Source: Oreohelix idahoensis
Taxonomy: Eukaryota > Mollusca > Gastropoda > Stylommatophora > Oreohelicidae
Assembly (NCBI GenBank): GCA_024509875.1
Contig: JAMPIV010011335.1
Location: forward strand, 606,020-670,019
Length of the DNA stretch: 64,000 nt
Reading direction: 5' to 3'
Part shown: positions 35,970 to 47,754 of the stretch, piece by piece
How positions within the stretch are numbered: position 1 is the first letter of the stretch
How the letters are laid out: the number at the start of each line of letters is the position of its first letter
Position numbers and translations under genes: made by a program
The notes under the pieces: generated by a model
Databases searched by the model: none
Told to the model about the DNA's origin: nothing
What the model saw: only the letters and a program-made list of their open reading frames with translations

Positions 35970-38900
35970 TTATGCGTTTCTCTGATTTTCATCACATGGA
36001 TGTCTGCTTAAAAAGTCGGCACCCACATTCGTCGGACCCGGGATATAATCTATCCGGAATGAGTATGGCTGCAGTAATAAAGACCATCTCAATAATCTGG
36101 AATTTTCATGCTTCGCTTGTGACAGGAACACAAGAGGTGAATGATCCGTTTGGACCACAAATGTCCTGCCATATAAATAAATCTGAAATTTCTTTATAGA
36201 CCATATCAAAGCGAGACATTCCTTTTCACTTGTTGAATAATTTTTTTTCCGCCTTGTTCAACTTGCGGCTAGCATAAGCGACTGGTTTCAATTCCCCATC
36301 TGGTGAGGAAGACCTTTGCAACAATGTAGCACCTAGGCCCACATTGCTTGCGTCACTTCTCACAATAAATTCTTGAGTTAAGTCAGGCAATTGCAATACT
36401 GGCCTGCTTGTAAGTTTTTCCTTCAACTCTTGGTAAACTAATTCGCACTGAGCAGACCAAATTATTTTATCAGGTTGACCTTTACGAGTTAAATCTGTCA
36501 GCGGAGCACATATAGAGTTAAAATTTTTAATGTACTTTTGGTAAAAACCACACAACGACACGAAAGATCGCACGTCTTTCTTTGTTTGGGGTCGAGGAGC
36601 TTTTTTTCAATTTTTCCAGATTCTTGGGATCAGGGGTCATGCTACCCTGATGCACAGTATGTCCCAAGAATTCCAACTCTTTACAACCTATACAACATTT
36701 TGTTGGCCTGGCGGTTAAGTTAGCCTCTCTGAGTCTATCTAACAGCATATTCAAAGAGGTAACGTGTTCCTCAAATGTTTCCGTAGCAATGAGGATATCG
36801 TCCATAAAATTCGAAATACATGGATTTTTCAGGGGATCCAGCAGTTTTCGCATCATCCTTGAAAACACACTCGGAGCATTTTTCAACCCAAACGGCAACA
36901 TGTTGAACTCATAATGACCTTCCGAGGTGCTAAATGCTAAATAAGATCGAACCTCAGGCTTTACTGGAATTTGGTAATAGCCCTTGCTAAGATCCACCTT
37001 AGAAAAATATTTTGCCTTGTTCAGCCTGGCAAATAGTTGAGTAGTATCAGGTAATGGATCCACCTGACCTTCTGTGACAGCATTCAGTTTCCTGTAATCT
37101 ATACACAGTCTATGTTCTCCTGATGGTTTCCGCAACAGAACCACGCAGGAACTATAAGGAGACTCACTATGAGAAATAATCCCTTCTTGTAACAAATAAT
37201 CTATCTCCTCTTTTAAAGCTTTCTCCTTAGCGAATGGAATAGAATAGGGCCTCATACAGATAGGTGTTTGGTCTAGTTTCATATCATATTCCAACAAATG
37301 GGTGTTACCCGGTTTATCTGTCAACACATCTGTATGTTTCTCAAGGATCTGTCGAACCTTCTCCTTCTGCCCTTTTGTCAAGTGATTGCTGATTTTCACC
37401 TGCTCAAACGTTTCACTGGTTTTCAGTGGATATTCAAATGAGGAGAGAGGGTCATTTTTCATTTCGGTTGCAATAGACAAGGCCAATAAGTGTGTCCCTT
37501 CCTGGATTTGTCTGTCCAGATATTTCTTCAACAGGTTCACATGATAGACTTTTTCCTTTCCCTTTTTGTCTATCTTATAATTGGTTCTGGATACCTTTTC
37601 CAAAACTGTGTATGGTCCTTGCCATCCGATCTGAAGTTTATTATTGCTGCTGGGCAATAGAAGAAGTACCTTCTCCCCCACAGCAAGTTCCCTATCCTTC
37701 GCTTTTCGATTATAATAAGCAGCATGCTTTTTCCTGGCTTGTCTCAAATTTTCATTTGCCAGTTTCCAACCGGTTTGTAAACGATTAGTCAGTTCGTTCA
37801 CGTATTGATAAGATGAGGTAACAGTCTCCTCTGCCTTCTCATCAGTCCAGGTCCTTAACAAAGCTTCTAACGGACCTTTTATTGGCCTACCAAATAACAG
37901 TGTTGCGGGGGCCATTCCGGTGGAATTATGTGGTACTTCCCGGTACGCAAACAGGGCGGCGGGCAAGTAGTGGTCCCACGTTTCAGGTTTCTCATGTGCC
38001 AGCTTTCTCAGGATAGAAATGAGAGTCCCATTGAACCTCTCTACCTGGCCGTTCCCTTGGGGATGGTACGGGCTACAGTGAAAGTGCTTGGCTTGAAACA
38101 ACCTGAACACCTCTTCAGTTAGTTTCCCCTTGAACTGAGAGCCATTATCTGTCAAGATTTGATGCGGGAAACCTAACCTTGTGAATATCGTAAGTAATGC
38201 CTCTGCCACATGTTTCGAATCGATTGATGACAGGGCTACCGCCTCTCCCCACATAGAACAAGTGTCTACCAGAGTAAGGATGTAACTGTTCCTCCTCTTG
38301 GTCCGAGTGAGAGGTCCCACAATATCCACAGCAACTCTCTCAAAGGGGTTCCCACTATGGGCATTTCCCCAAGAGTTGCGGGAGCAGTCCAATGCTTTGG
38401 AGCTACTCTCTGGCATTCGGGGCAGGAGTGTACGTATCTCTTTATGTCTTCCGTTACCCCTGGCCAGAAATAATGACAAGCTATACGCTGTCCTGTTGCA
38501 CTAATCCCCATGTGACCACTGAAGGGGATAGCATGACCTAACTCCATCACTTTTTCTCTATATGATTTAGGAAGGACCAGCTGACCATGACCAGCTGCAC
38601 CAGTGCCGGCCTTCCTGTATAGCAATTTATTCTTCATATAGAATTCTCCTTTATTTGGAGGAGTATGGCTCTTTGGGAGTTTCTTATAGCACAGCTTCAG
38701 TGACTTATCTTCAGCCTGTGCCTTTCTCATCTCTTCGGGATGAGTATTTATAGGTTCATCTTCTTCCTTTCTGGATTGTGATCGGGTCTGGACTGCTGCC
38801 AAGACCACAGGTCTCGTTGGATTTCCCAAGTAGACATAACGACACCCCAATATCAGAGGGTAGATGGGTGCGTCTATCACTGCTGCTCTGATTATCCCTT

Positions 38901-39045
38901 CCACATAGCGAGTCTTCACTTGTATCCTGGCAATGGGAAGTTTCATGAGGGGTAGGTCCTTGGTCGCCCCTTGTATCTCCACTGTTTCTGTGGTATACTG
39001 ATCTGGGTTCACCAAGTGCGAGCTCACCACAGCCTCAAAATCCAA
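35970..39045 (-). pseudogene. pol: Copy 2 pol: protease, integrase, RT, RNase H
   Basis: From right to left: the protease flap and C-terminal part (LILGCRYV, 39045 to about 38820); an HHCC integrase finger (GHAIPFSGHMG, CHYFWPG, CPECQ); integrase core with D (VAVDIVG), D (LTDNGSQFKG) and E (GNGQVERFNG), the last two 35 residues apart; the GPY motif (GWQGPYTVLEKV); RT with DLSKGYYQIP, LPFGLKNAP and FMDDILIATE; RNase H with SDASNVGLGA and QTDHSPLVFL; end ADFLSRHPCDENQRNA at 35970. Integrase lies before RT. Frame changes occur near 38270-38480, 36530-36570 and 36210-36226. As it stands no full polyprotein can be made. Indels at homopolymers could also be assembly error. Confidence 0.92.
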
Positions 39046-39065
39046 ACCTGTATCATAGAGGCACC

Positions 39066-40389
39066 TTATGGTGACATCATTGCATACAACATCCTCGCAA
39101 ACTGGGGGTGATAAGGTTCCTGCTGTTCAGCAGGTTTGTCCTTTCCCTCCTGTTTTCCCCTTTTCATAGCAGCAAATCCAGCAGGTTTACTTTTACAATA
39201 CTTAATGTCATGTCCCTCCTTCTTACAATAAGTACAATACCATCTACTTTGATGATGAGGTTTTCTTTCCTCATTCCTTCTGTCCTTGAACTGTGCGGTT
39301 TTATTTTTATAATCATTTCGAGGCCTATCGAAGTTCTGCTTACCTCTGTTATCAAATTTATTATGGGTTTGAGGAGCCTTAAACTGATCTACTGGTTTCT
39401 TTTTAATACCAGCTACCTCTGCCTGGGCTGCATGATACCTTTCAGCGATATTTATTATTTCCTCCAGTCTCTCCGCACCCTGTTCCATGAGAAACTTTCT
39501 CATGTCTGGAGCCATGGACTCTCTCATCTGCTCAATGAGTATCATCTCTTTGAGATCTTGGGTTTTCCCCAAAGAAGCCCATTTCTCCATATACGTTTCC
39601 AACCGGGCGGAGAACTGGTGATAGGTCTCACCCGACAGTAGCCTGGCATTCCTAAATTTCTTTCTATAAAATTCTCCGTTCTTTTCGTATCTTAACAGAA
39701 GAGCTTGCTTCAACATGTCATAGTTGTCCTGGTCACCCCTACTCATTTTAGAAAAAACTTCGTAAGCTGTACCGCGAAGTCCTTGAGACAACTTTACTCC
39801 CCATTTTTCTCTTTCCAACCCATAAGTAGTGGCTAATATTTCGTATCTGCTTAGATACGACTCAATATCATCATCTTTTTTCTATAAAATAATCTAAGTG
39901 GAACCCCATGGCTGATGAGGAGGCAGCCTGGCTTGCAGCGGAGTCGGAAGTGGAAGGGCTAGTTCCATTTTCCGGAGCATGGCCTTGTAGCTCTAGCTCC
40001 CTTAGTCGTAACTCATGTTCCCTCTGTAACCGTTTATCTTCCTTTTCCGCCTCCAATCTTCTTTCTTCTTTCTCTCGTTCCGCCTCCCTGTGTAGACGTT
40101 TTTCCTCCTTCTCAGCCTCGAGTTCAAGTTTCTTTGCCTCCTTCTCAGCCTCAAGTTTCTTCTCCTCCAACTGCAGCCTCTTTATCTCAGCCTCTCGATC
40201 AGCCTCTAATTTCTTAGTCTCCCTAGCATCTTCTAACTGCACTCTCCTTTCCTCAGCTAACCTATGTTCTTCCCTAGTAATAAATTTGTCACATTCTGAG
40301 GTGACATAATCAACCAAAATTTGTCCCTCCATATTCATATCTCTCGCCGCTTGCACAGCTGCAGAGCGAAACTTGGCCAGATCTGCCAT
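39066..40389 (-). pseudogene. gag: Copy 2 gag
   Basis: MADLAKFRSAAVQAARDMNM starts at 40389. A long charged coiled coil follows (EAEKEEKRLHREAEREKEERR-type heptads), then the conserved block GHAPENGTSPSTSDSAASQA. A frameshift near 39820-39871 separates it from the capsid-like part (39818-39066: SQGLRGTAYEVFSKM, LKQALLLRYEKNGEFYRKKF, SARLETYMEKWASLG, LMEQGAERLEEI) and a CCHC knuckle (CTYCKKEGHDIKYC). The product would assemble the particle and bind RNA. A further frame change separates gag from protease. In copy 3 these two are in one frame, so that break is a lesion and not the natural junction. Confidence 0.9.
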
Positions 40390-40550
40390 CCTGAAAAATG
40401 TACTAACAAAGTTTCTAAATATAACTAATTATAAATTTATTTAATTAAATCTGGGTTTCTGACACTTTCTTCACTTCCCAAAATCTTGGCCAAATATATT
40501 ATATGGGGATTTCCTGGGAAAATTAGACTGTCCCCAATTTATGTAGAAAG

Positions 40551-40577
40551 TTCAATCCCGGACAAGCCTACCAATTA
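40551..40577 (-). promoter_or_regulatory. Primer-binding site of copy 2
   Basis: The plus strand reads TTCAATCCCGGACAAGCC and then TACCA at 40573, with a TTCAATC T-loop motif and a CCA end like a tRNA 3' end. The element strand therefore begins TGGTAGGC four bases after the 5' LTR. The tRNA species is not identified. Confidence 0.55.
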
Positions 40578-43099
40578 TGTAGCAAATAAAGATGATTTGC
40601 TGGGGAGGTTATGATGGTATCCTAACAAAGAGTGAAATAAGTGCATGCAGTAACCGTGCGAGGTCAAGCAAATGTAGGTCCCTGATTCTATAAATGATGA
40701 TGATGATGAATTGTGTACAGGGAACCTAACGCTACCTCCCTAGATCTCACACGGTCTCTCTGTTGGCTCTAGTGTAGGGTGTATGATGTACCTATTGTCT
40801 AGGGGAGAAATGAGATGATAGTACACAACACACAAACACTTTACTTTTCTATGAGAAAGTTAATAAAACAGGTGTTAAGTTTTCTTTTGAACTGAATATT
40901 ACAATTTAATCTGCCTGTCCAGTTATATCTTTTGGACAGGTCTTGAAAATAAGGACAAGATAGTTTACAGAAAGAGGGAAATAAAACAACTGGACTTTCT
41001 GTCCACACAACTAAAATCAAGATATATTTTTCACTGAAGAACAGTTCACAGCTACTACTGTAATCCTATAAAGGGAGAGTCACTGTGTATGAGGGGCTGT
41101 TGTGTCATCATACCCCTTGAAATTCCTGAATATCATAGGGAAACTCAGTGAATGTTATTTTTTTACAAAAAGTGTCAGATGTACCCAGATGTATGGCACA
41201 TCACCTGGGGTTATTTATAAGGAAATTCTCTCCTGAAGATGCAGACTCTTTCACTCGTTCAAGCTCCTCCGTGTTCTTATAATAGTAGAAATGACTGGAT
41301 GGAGGCTTTAGGGCTGTATTCACTTTCAGCTGGCTTCCTGCCACCAGTCGGTAACAGGGAATAAAACGCTGGAACAAAAGGATACCTTGGCTTTACATCT
41401 ACTCACTGAGATTATTTAATATTTTCCTACCAGGATATGGGGTCAGCCTTGCGTGCCGTACATGTGCACAAGCCCCTAACTTTGTTTGACTCCCTCCTTG
41501 CTGTGACCACACCTCAGGTCCCTATGGCAGATACGCCACTGTACCTTTACATCTTTTTTCCTCAATACAATAATGTGGGGTAACCACATTTCCGTTGGTA
41601 TGATTTTCTCTTTTCTTTTTATATTATAAATGCTTCAGGCATGTAAATAGTGTTCATAGAACACAGAGGCTTACTACTATAATACTTTAATAATATAACA
41701 GCATAATCATGACAACATACATCAATTAGATACATTTTAAGATGAGGACGCAACAATGTCTACTACCGACATGTTCTTCATTTTCCCTCAATATCAATAC
41801 CCAATTTTGTTTGCTGTGGAATTAAACATAACAATTCATACATCGTCCTTACCACAATTCAAGAAAATTAAACAAATGATGCTGACTTGCAAAGCAATGG
41901 CCGCAGTTTCACTCTGCACTGGTCTCAGGCTGGGAAATATTTATTTTACTTTAAATTTACCACAGCTGAATCTCAGCAAAATGTTTAATGTAATTTATTT
42001 TAGACAACTGGCAATTGAATAAGGAAAACCCCTTGCTAATATTGGGTACCACTAGCCAATCAGAAGCTGGCGACTACCAGATTTCAAAATGCAGTTTTTG
42101 AAAAACAAAAAACAATTCCAAACTACCCCGCGTCTGCTATTTAATTGGCTAGCCTATGTTAGTTGCCATACAACAACAATGTTTCGTTGATAACCAATTT
42201 CCTAGCGCCCCCTCTTCTCACCCTATACTCTCTGTACTCAAGCGAATTTGAATATTCACCTCAATGCCTCTTTCTACGCGATCGTCCCTTTAACGTTATG
42301 AAAAATTCAAGTAAGGTTGACTGTCTGTCTGGTCTACCGTCTTGGACATTTTATTTTTCCTTCATAACTTCACTAATACTGGGGCTATCATAGTATTTAA
42401 AACATATTCTTGCTTAGGGGAGTCTCAGCTATCTTATCATATAAGTTTTATGTTCAGTTTCCTATTAATAAAGATTTTCATTTTTGTCACTGTTCGTTCG
42501 TCAAATAAGATTTTACACAAGACCACCATTTCCTCCTTTCTCCTCTCCCGCTTAGCCTATGGGATTCAAATACTACTTGTTTTTGTGACGCCAGTACGTC
42601 TACCACGAGTGGGGACAAACTGTCTGTGTGTTTGCCTCCGATGGCGTTTGCCGCCGCGTGTAGATACGCATGGCAGAGTGTGACAGGCAAATCGGGGTTA
42701 GACGTGGCGGGTTAACAAGCTGGGTTTTATGATTTGAATTTTATCGTGTTTCACTACCAAATTGTAAGACTTACTACTGATTAACCTGTTAAAAACAAAA
42801 TATTACGTTAATTCAGATAGTATTGTGCGGCGCTCTTCCGCCAATTAGTTAATTTTATCGGTTAGGCGGCCGTGTATGCAGCAGATCTTACAAGTTTAAA
42901 CATCGGTAGTACGTTGGCGAAACCGAAACTGCAACGCGTTGTATATTATATCTGCTATAGGCTTTTCGCACTGCACAAAAGGCAGTGGCGGGCGTGTGAG
43001 AGCAATTCCGTCAGACACAATCGGGCTGGTTTTATTTATTGTTGTTTTTATGACTAAAATCTATAGAAATGAGTAATTATCCTCGCAGATTTTACCACA
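40578..43099 (-). repeat. 5' LTR of copy 2
   Basis: About 2,522 bp, the partner of 33378-35900. It is followed directly by the target duplication CCGCT and the resumed LINE frame. It should carry the promoter and polyadenylation signal, which I could not place. Confidence 0.95.
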
Positions 43100-43104
43100 C
43101 CGCT

Positions 43105-43560
43105 CCACCTATGTCCCAGTCTTGACATATGGATGCGAGTCATGGGCAATGACTACAACCCACAAAAGCCAGATCAAAACCTCAGAAATTAGGTATCTGA
43201 GGAAGTGGTTGAAGTAACAAGAAGATACATGGTCCGCAACCAGACGATACGTCAAGGCCTAAAATCCCACCCCCTGCAGACCCAAGTAGAACAGTCCCAA
43301 CTAAGATGGTTTGACCACGTCTGCAGAATGGGAGAAGATCGGCTACCACGACAAGCATGGGGAACAAAGAGCCAGGGATCCATACCCTTAGGACGACCCA
43401 GAGTCCGCTGGGAGGATAACATTAGACAATCTTTGAAGGACCGAGGACTAGAATGGAACCAGGCCAGGAGGAAGCCGCCGATAGGATAGTCTGTCGCTCT
43501 CTCTTCCAAACTTCTACACCTCACGGTAGAAGGGGAACGACTAAGTAAGTAAGCAAGCAT
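43105..43560 (+). pseudogene. LINE ORF2 C-terminus, right half
   Basis: It resumes the LINE interrupted at 33377: TYVPVLTYGCESWAM, THKSQIKTSEIRYLRK, then after a frameshift RRYMVRNQTIRQGL, QLRWFDHVCRMGEDRLPRQA and LGRPRVRWEDNIRQSLKDRG. The stop is at about 43487. The 3' end reads CTCACGGTAGAAGGGGAACG followed by (AAGT)n at about 43545, the usual short tandem tail of such LINEs. Confidence 0.88.
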
Positions 43561-44147
43561 AACAATTGAGATCATCTAAGCTATCTTGAACTTATTATTC
43601 GCCCGCCCCTTCAGTGAGGTAATATATTTTCGCTCGCATTTCTAAGCCCCCAGCTGAAGGTGATTCAGCAAAATCTAATTCTAATAGCTCTATCTGGTTG
43701 GGTATTTAGAATAGTATGAGTCATAGGGGTGTAGACTTACACTTCACTCAATAGTGATTAAACCAACTATAGCTTTATAGTTATAGATAAACATGTTTAT
43801 TAATCACTTATAGTTTAGCAATGTAAAATTAATAAAGTTTATAAAAAAAGAAGCGATGATATTTATCATTACCAGATAATTTAAAATGTGGTGGAACTTA
43901 TCAAAAATTAGGAAATGTCCATTGGTTACGCTGTTATGCTACTTAGCTTCCAACGTGGGGTCGGTTGGCGTCTGCTTCAGCCGCTGTTGCTTGCTTTTTT
44001 TTTTTAATCCTGTGAGGCTCCCTTAAATAAAAGCTTTGTGACATAATTGTCCTTTCTCTTTTCATGTGATCTTCTCTCCTCACCGGCATTATTAATCTTC
44101 CTCTTGCGTAGATTTCTTAAATTCCTATGAGGCTCCCTAGAATTAAA
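43561..44147. other. Non-genic stretch
   Basis: AT-rich sequence with two short CCT(G/A)TGAGGCTCCCT strings (about 44008 and 44124) related to the SINE end region. No gene seen. Confidence 0.4.
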
Positions 44148-44428
44148 GCATCATTCTTCAATTCAAATCTCTGCCAAGAGTAATCTTAAGCGAAAGGTAG
44201 ATACATTTGAAGACCCTCAGTATATACTCTGAATTTTGGCCACTGTTGGCCCATAATTGCAAAGCATGGGGGGAAATCCCGTGACAAGCATCATTTTTCT
44301 ATTTATATCTATGCCGAGTAATTTTGAGCGAAGGTTAATTCCTTTGAAGAGCCTCATCATTATACTCTATGTTTGGCCATTATTGGACCACTACTGTGAA
44401 GTAGGGGAGGCTATACCGTCACATCGTG
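44148..44428 (-). mobile_element. Two tandem SINE 3' pieces, inverted
   Basis: Two units of about 140 bp (44148-44287 and 44288-44428) both start GCATCATT, contain TGCC(A)AGAGTAAT-like and GAGCGAA-like strings, and continue TTTGGCCA, TTGG and CCA. They match the reverse complement of the 3' half of the SINE at 25343-25690. Head-to-tail pairing suggests either tandem duplication or one SINE inserted beside another. Confidence 0.6.
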
Positions 44429-44740
44429 ACACAAATCTGAGTTCTCCTAATTTATAACATTTTATGAATACAATAAAAACTCGGAAACTTGAGTGCATTT
44501 ATAATTCCATTTATTTGACAAAACCAGTCTTCTATACCAAAATATCCACTCTTACGCCAGACAAAACATTTTGAATTGTATAAAACAATCACACAATGAA
44601 TAAGGCAATCTCACATTTTATTTTTTTTAAAACCAATTTCGTGAACCAGATAAAACAAGTGAAGGAAAAAATTGTATTGGGGCTACACACTTTTACTTTT
44701 AAATACACTAAGAATAAAAATAAAAAGTTACTTAATCCTC

Positions 44741-45208
44741 TTCATAATTTTGTGTACGTCATCAAGTTCTGTGATTTCGTTCATAATTTTGTGTACGTCA
44801 TCAAGTTCTGTGATTTCGTTCATAATTTTGTGTACGTCATCAAGTTCTGTGATTTCGTTCATAATTTTGTGTACGTCATCAAGTTCTGTGATTTCGTTCA
44901 TAATTTTGTGTACGTCATCAAGTTCTGTGATTTCGTTCATAATTTTGTGTACGTCATCAAGTTCTGTGATTTCGTTCATAATTTTGTGTACGTCATCAAG
45001 TTCTATGATTTCGTTCATAATTTTGTGTACGTCATCAAGTTCTGTGATTTCGTTCATAATTTTGTGTACGTCATCAAGTTCTGTGATTTCGTTCATAATT
45101 TTGTGTACGTCATCAAGTTCTGTGATTTCGTTCATAATTTTGTGTACGTCATCAAGTTATGTGAGTTCGTTCATAATTTTGTGTACAACGTTACCAAGTT
45201 CTGTGATC
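44741..45208. repeat. 39-bp tandem repeat, 12 copies
   Basis: The unit TTCATAATTTTGTGTACGTC plus ATCAAGTTCTGTGATTTCG repeats 12 times with only single-base variants. The last copy carries a 3-base insertion. As 39 is 13 codons and the unit has no stop in several frames, long open frames appear on both strands (plus: FVHNFVYVIKFCD; minus: MNEITELDDVHKI). I treat these as by-products of the repeat. Confidence 0.97.
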
Positions 45209-45366
45209 CTTAGACACCTAAAGTCTCGTAAAAATTACATGACTTTTTGGGCTTTAAATTTTTTGTTCGGCGGCCCAGTGATAGGTCATTCGAGGTTCCT
45301 TCAAATGACGAAAGTTCAAAATGTACCACGATAGAGGGTTGTATGCAACATTACAGCTTCCTAGGC

Positions 45367-46684
45367 CAGCGGTTTTCAACCAGTGCGCCGCGGCGCCCTG
45401 GGGCGCCTTGACTGACGCCGTGGGTGGGCGTGGATTTTTTTTGTATTTAGCTGTAAAGAAAACACAGAGCTGTGGGAAATTTCATTTTTGGTGTTTGTCA
45501 ACCTGCGTGACCCCGGAGAAATTTCACTTTTGATGTTGGCCAGCCTTTGAAGTCCCGATCCCCCGACCCGCCTATCAACTTTCTGCGCATTCTCCTCGCG
45601 CGACCATAGTAGGTAACGGTGATTTTCTGTTTTCAAACGTTTTTAATTGTGTTGTGAGTTTGATATAAACTATGGAAAGATTTTTTTAATTTGGCAAGTG
45701 TTAGTAAAAAGCGAGAACTTGTTGAGGATGACAAGGAAAGTGGTAACGAGGAAAGGAAACGTAAGTATAGAGAATACGACGAAGGTTACTTAAAATTTGG
45801 TTTCACGTGCACTCTTGTGAACAACGAAGGGCGTCCACAGTGTGTTTTGTGTTTCAAAGTACTCTCTGTCGAATGTATGCTGCCTACTTTCCTGAAAACT
45901 GTGACAGGTTTCAGTGGGTTCAAAATCCCTTCAGTAGTGATGCTCCTTCGGACTTCAGTACTGCAGAAGAGGAAGAACTGATAGAACTTTCATCAGACTC
46001 TTCACTACATGCGAAGTTTCCATCCATGGCATTGCCAAAAGTTTGGTATTCAGTAAAACAGGAGTTCCCAAGCTTGAGCAAGAGAGCACTGAAGATATTA
46101 ATTCCTTTTGCAACCTCCTATCTCTGCGAGGCTGGGTTTTCAGCAGTGGCTGTCATAAAAACCAAGTTCAGATCAAGACTTGATGTGGTGAAGGAAATGA
46201 GGGTAGCTGTATCTCAATTGGTGCCAAGATTTGACAAACTGTGTAACAACAAGCAAGCTCAAGTTTCACACTGTGGTGACTGGTACTTTATTCATCATAT
46301 TTTTTGTTAGTTTTACTGTACACGTTTGTGGTTATGGAGATTGAATCATGAATGCAGTTTATCAGTTGATTATTTTCAGGCAAAAATTTAAAAAAAATGT
46401 TAGAAAGAAACTACTTTATCTGTGCTATTTTCTTTTTTATAGTAAAGGTTTTCAAAGTGCACTTTGTATATTTTTTCTTGTACGTGTAATTTTTTCACAG
46501 ATTGTCCAGTTGTTTTTTTTTAAATTACATTGTTTAAAACCTTTCCAAAGCTCTCCCGCTCAAATAAAGTTAGGCTAAATGTCGAAATATCGCTAGAATT
46601 TTCATCAGTTATCCCACAAGGGAGCCGCAGAAAGAATGTAGTTGGTCAGGGGAACCTTGGACTCAAAAATGTTGAAAACCGCTG
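45367..46684 (+). mobile_element. hAT DNA transposon, internally deleted
   Basis: Terminal inverted repeats CAGCGGTTTTCAAC lie at 45367 and, inverted, at 46671-46684. They are flanked by 8-bp target duplications TCCTAGGC (45359-45366) and TCCTACGC (46685-46692), one mismatch apart. The 14-base end and 8-bp duplication fit hAT-Charlie/Buster elements. It is 1,318 bp long. It is too short for a full hAT transposase of about 600 residues. Confidence 0.92.
45691..46310 (+). pseudogene. hAT transposase remnant (ZBED5/SCAND3-like)
   Basis: The first frame holds KRKYREYDEGYLKFGFTCTL and GRPQCVLCFKVLSVECMLPT, the start of a BED-type zinc finger as in ZBED5-like hAT proteins; the His pair is missing. 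After a jump in frame come WVQNPFSSDAPSDFSTAEEE and LIELSSDSSLHAKF, then the C-terminal dimerisation block LSKRALKILIPFATSYLCEA, GFSAVAVIKTKFRSRL and FDKLCNNKQAQVSH. The catalytic D, D and E region between finger and C-terminus is deleted, so the element cannot move itself. AATAAA lies at 46562-46567 near its 3' end. Confidence 0.85.
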
Positions 46685-46985
46685 TCCTACGCCATCTGAA
46701 ACCTAGTGAACCAAAGACTTAAATGATTGAAACATCCAAACAACGCTTATATAAATGTATTTAGAAATAGGTGTCAGATAAAACTTCCCGAACAAATATA
46801 TTACAGACGTCAATTCTTACAACAGGCAGTTTGTATTCGAATACACATGTACTTTGATGTAAGCAGGATACCACCAGCTGCATGTCGTATCGTACCATAC
46901 ATGTTTTATGTTACTTTTAGATTCGTGTAGAACTTGTAAACGGTTTTGATCCAACCTCGTTGGCGACCAATGAGAGTCATCTCTT

Positions 46986-47153
46986 TCAGTAACTTCTGCT
47001 TGCTTGTCTGATGAAATTCAAAATGGAGTCATGAGGGACTCTCGTGTAGATACCCGGATATCTGGGCCGTGCACAGCCTGATCCGAAAGATACGATACCA
47101 AAAACAACAAAGCGGCCCCCATACTTGCACATTAAAGGTCCACCGGAATCTCC
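46986..47153 (-). CDS. Trypsin-like serine protease, last exon (catalytic Ser)
   Basis: After the acceptor TTGTCAG the exon reads [35 protein letters not shown] and ends [10 protein letters not shown] with TGA at 46986-46988: 55 codons plus stop. GDSGGP carries the catalytic serine. Asp six residues before it (in IDTCQ of the previous exon), with Gly in SFG and PG at the usual pocket positions, predicts cleavage after Arg/Lys. The mature protein ends shortly after the last strand and helix, with no membrane anchor. The exon begins in phase 0, matching the end of the previous exon. No convincing polyadenylation signal was found before the hAT element at 46684. Confidence 0.95.
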   Translation of the reverse strand, partial: GDSGGPLMCKYGGRFVVFGIVSFGSGCARPRYPGIYTRVPHDSILNFIRQASRSY

Positions 47154-47250
47154 CTGACAACAGATGGAAACGTGGGAAAATAAAGATTACCACAAAGATG
47201 ATTAATAATGAAGATGATATATAATGGTGTTGTGTGTTTTGCTGATAAAG

Positions 47251-47320
47251 GTGATATGTCTTGGTGATACTGGGATAAAGGTGATATGTCTTGGTGATAC
47301 TGGGATAAAGGTGATATAAA
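47251..47320. repeat. 30-bp tandem repeat in protease intron
   Basis: GTGATATGTCTTGGTGATAC plus TGGGATAAAG occurs at 47251 and 47281, with a partial third copy. It lies in the 449-bp intron between the last two protease exons, which also has a T run near 47341-47356. Confidence 0.92.
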
Positions 47321-47602
47321 GATTAGATACTGACTAAAAGTTTTTTTTTTTTTTTTACATTAATGACAATAACATGTAAAACTTTTTGTCTTGGAAGAGG
47401 ATATAAGTTGTTGTCTAATTGTTATTCTCGATATACTCGTAGATGGTAATGGAAACACGGTTTCTGCCTTTCAATTTTTGTGTAGAATTGTAAAGAATGT
47501 ATTCACTGTTTGTTTTTATTGTAGTCGTTGGTGACAATGCTGATCTTCAATGGATGGTTTTATGTGACATAGTCCTTCATTAACAAAGAATATTATACCA
47601 AC

Positions 47603-47754
47603 CTGGCAAGTGTCTATGCCTCCTCTGTAGAAATCTCCAGCGCAGATTTTCAGGTTGTTCATGTAGTTGCTGCCGTATGACTGAACACATAACGTGCTGT
47701 CAACAATGGGGAGTGTGACTTTCTTGAGGTTGAATGTCAGGCTGTTAGACTGAA
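47603..47754 (-). CDS. Trypsin-like serine protease, fourth recognised exon
   Basis: Bordered by TTTCAG (acceptor) and GTTGGT (donor), it reads QSNSLTFNLKKVTLPIVDST, LCVQSYGSNYMNNLKICAGD and FYRGGIDTCQ. PIVD, C and ICAGD are standard chymotrypsin-fold landmarks. Asp in IDTCQ is the primary-specificity residue. The exon starts with two bases that complete the codon left by the exon at 59566, and ends in phase 0. It is separated from that exon by an 11.8-kb intron holding a complete LTR retrotransposon. Confidence 0.95.

Larger units (their letters stand above)
33378..43099 (-). mobile_element. Complete Gmr1-like LTR retrotransposon, copy 2
   Basis: Two 2.52-kb LTRs (33378-35900, 40578-43099) start TGTAGCAAAT and end TTTTACCACA on the plus strand. 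They flank a 4.7-kb interior, with a 5-bp target duplication CCGCT at 33373-33377 and 43100-43104. The element reads on the minus strand. Beside the 3' LTR the polypurine tract AAGAGGGGAGGTG (35901-35913) is present. Interior order: gag, protease, integrase, RT, RNase H. The two LTRs differ only by scattered single bases and short indels, so insertion is recent. It split a LINE cleanly, whose two halves rejoin. The reading frames are nevertheless broken in several places. Confidence 0.95.

Noticed and set aside
44596..45334. 205- and 220-residue proteins on the plus strand
   Set aside because: Almost entirely the 39-bp tandem repeat, open in several frames at once.
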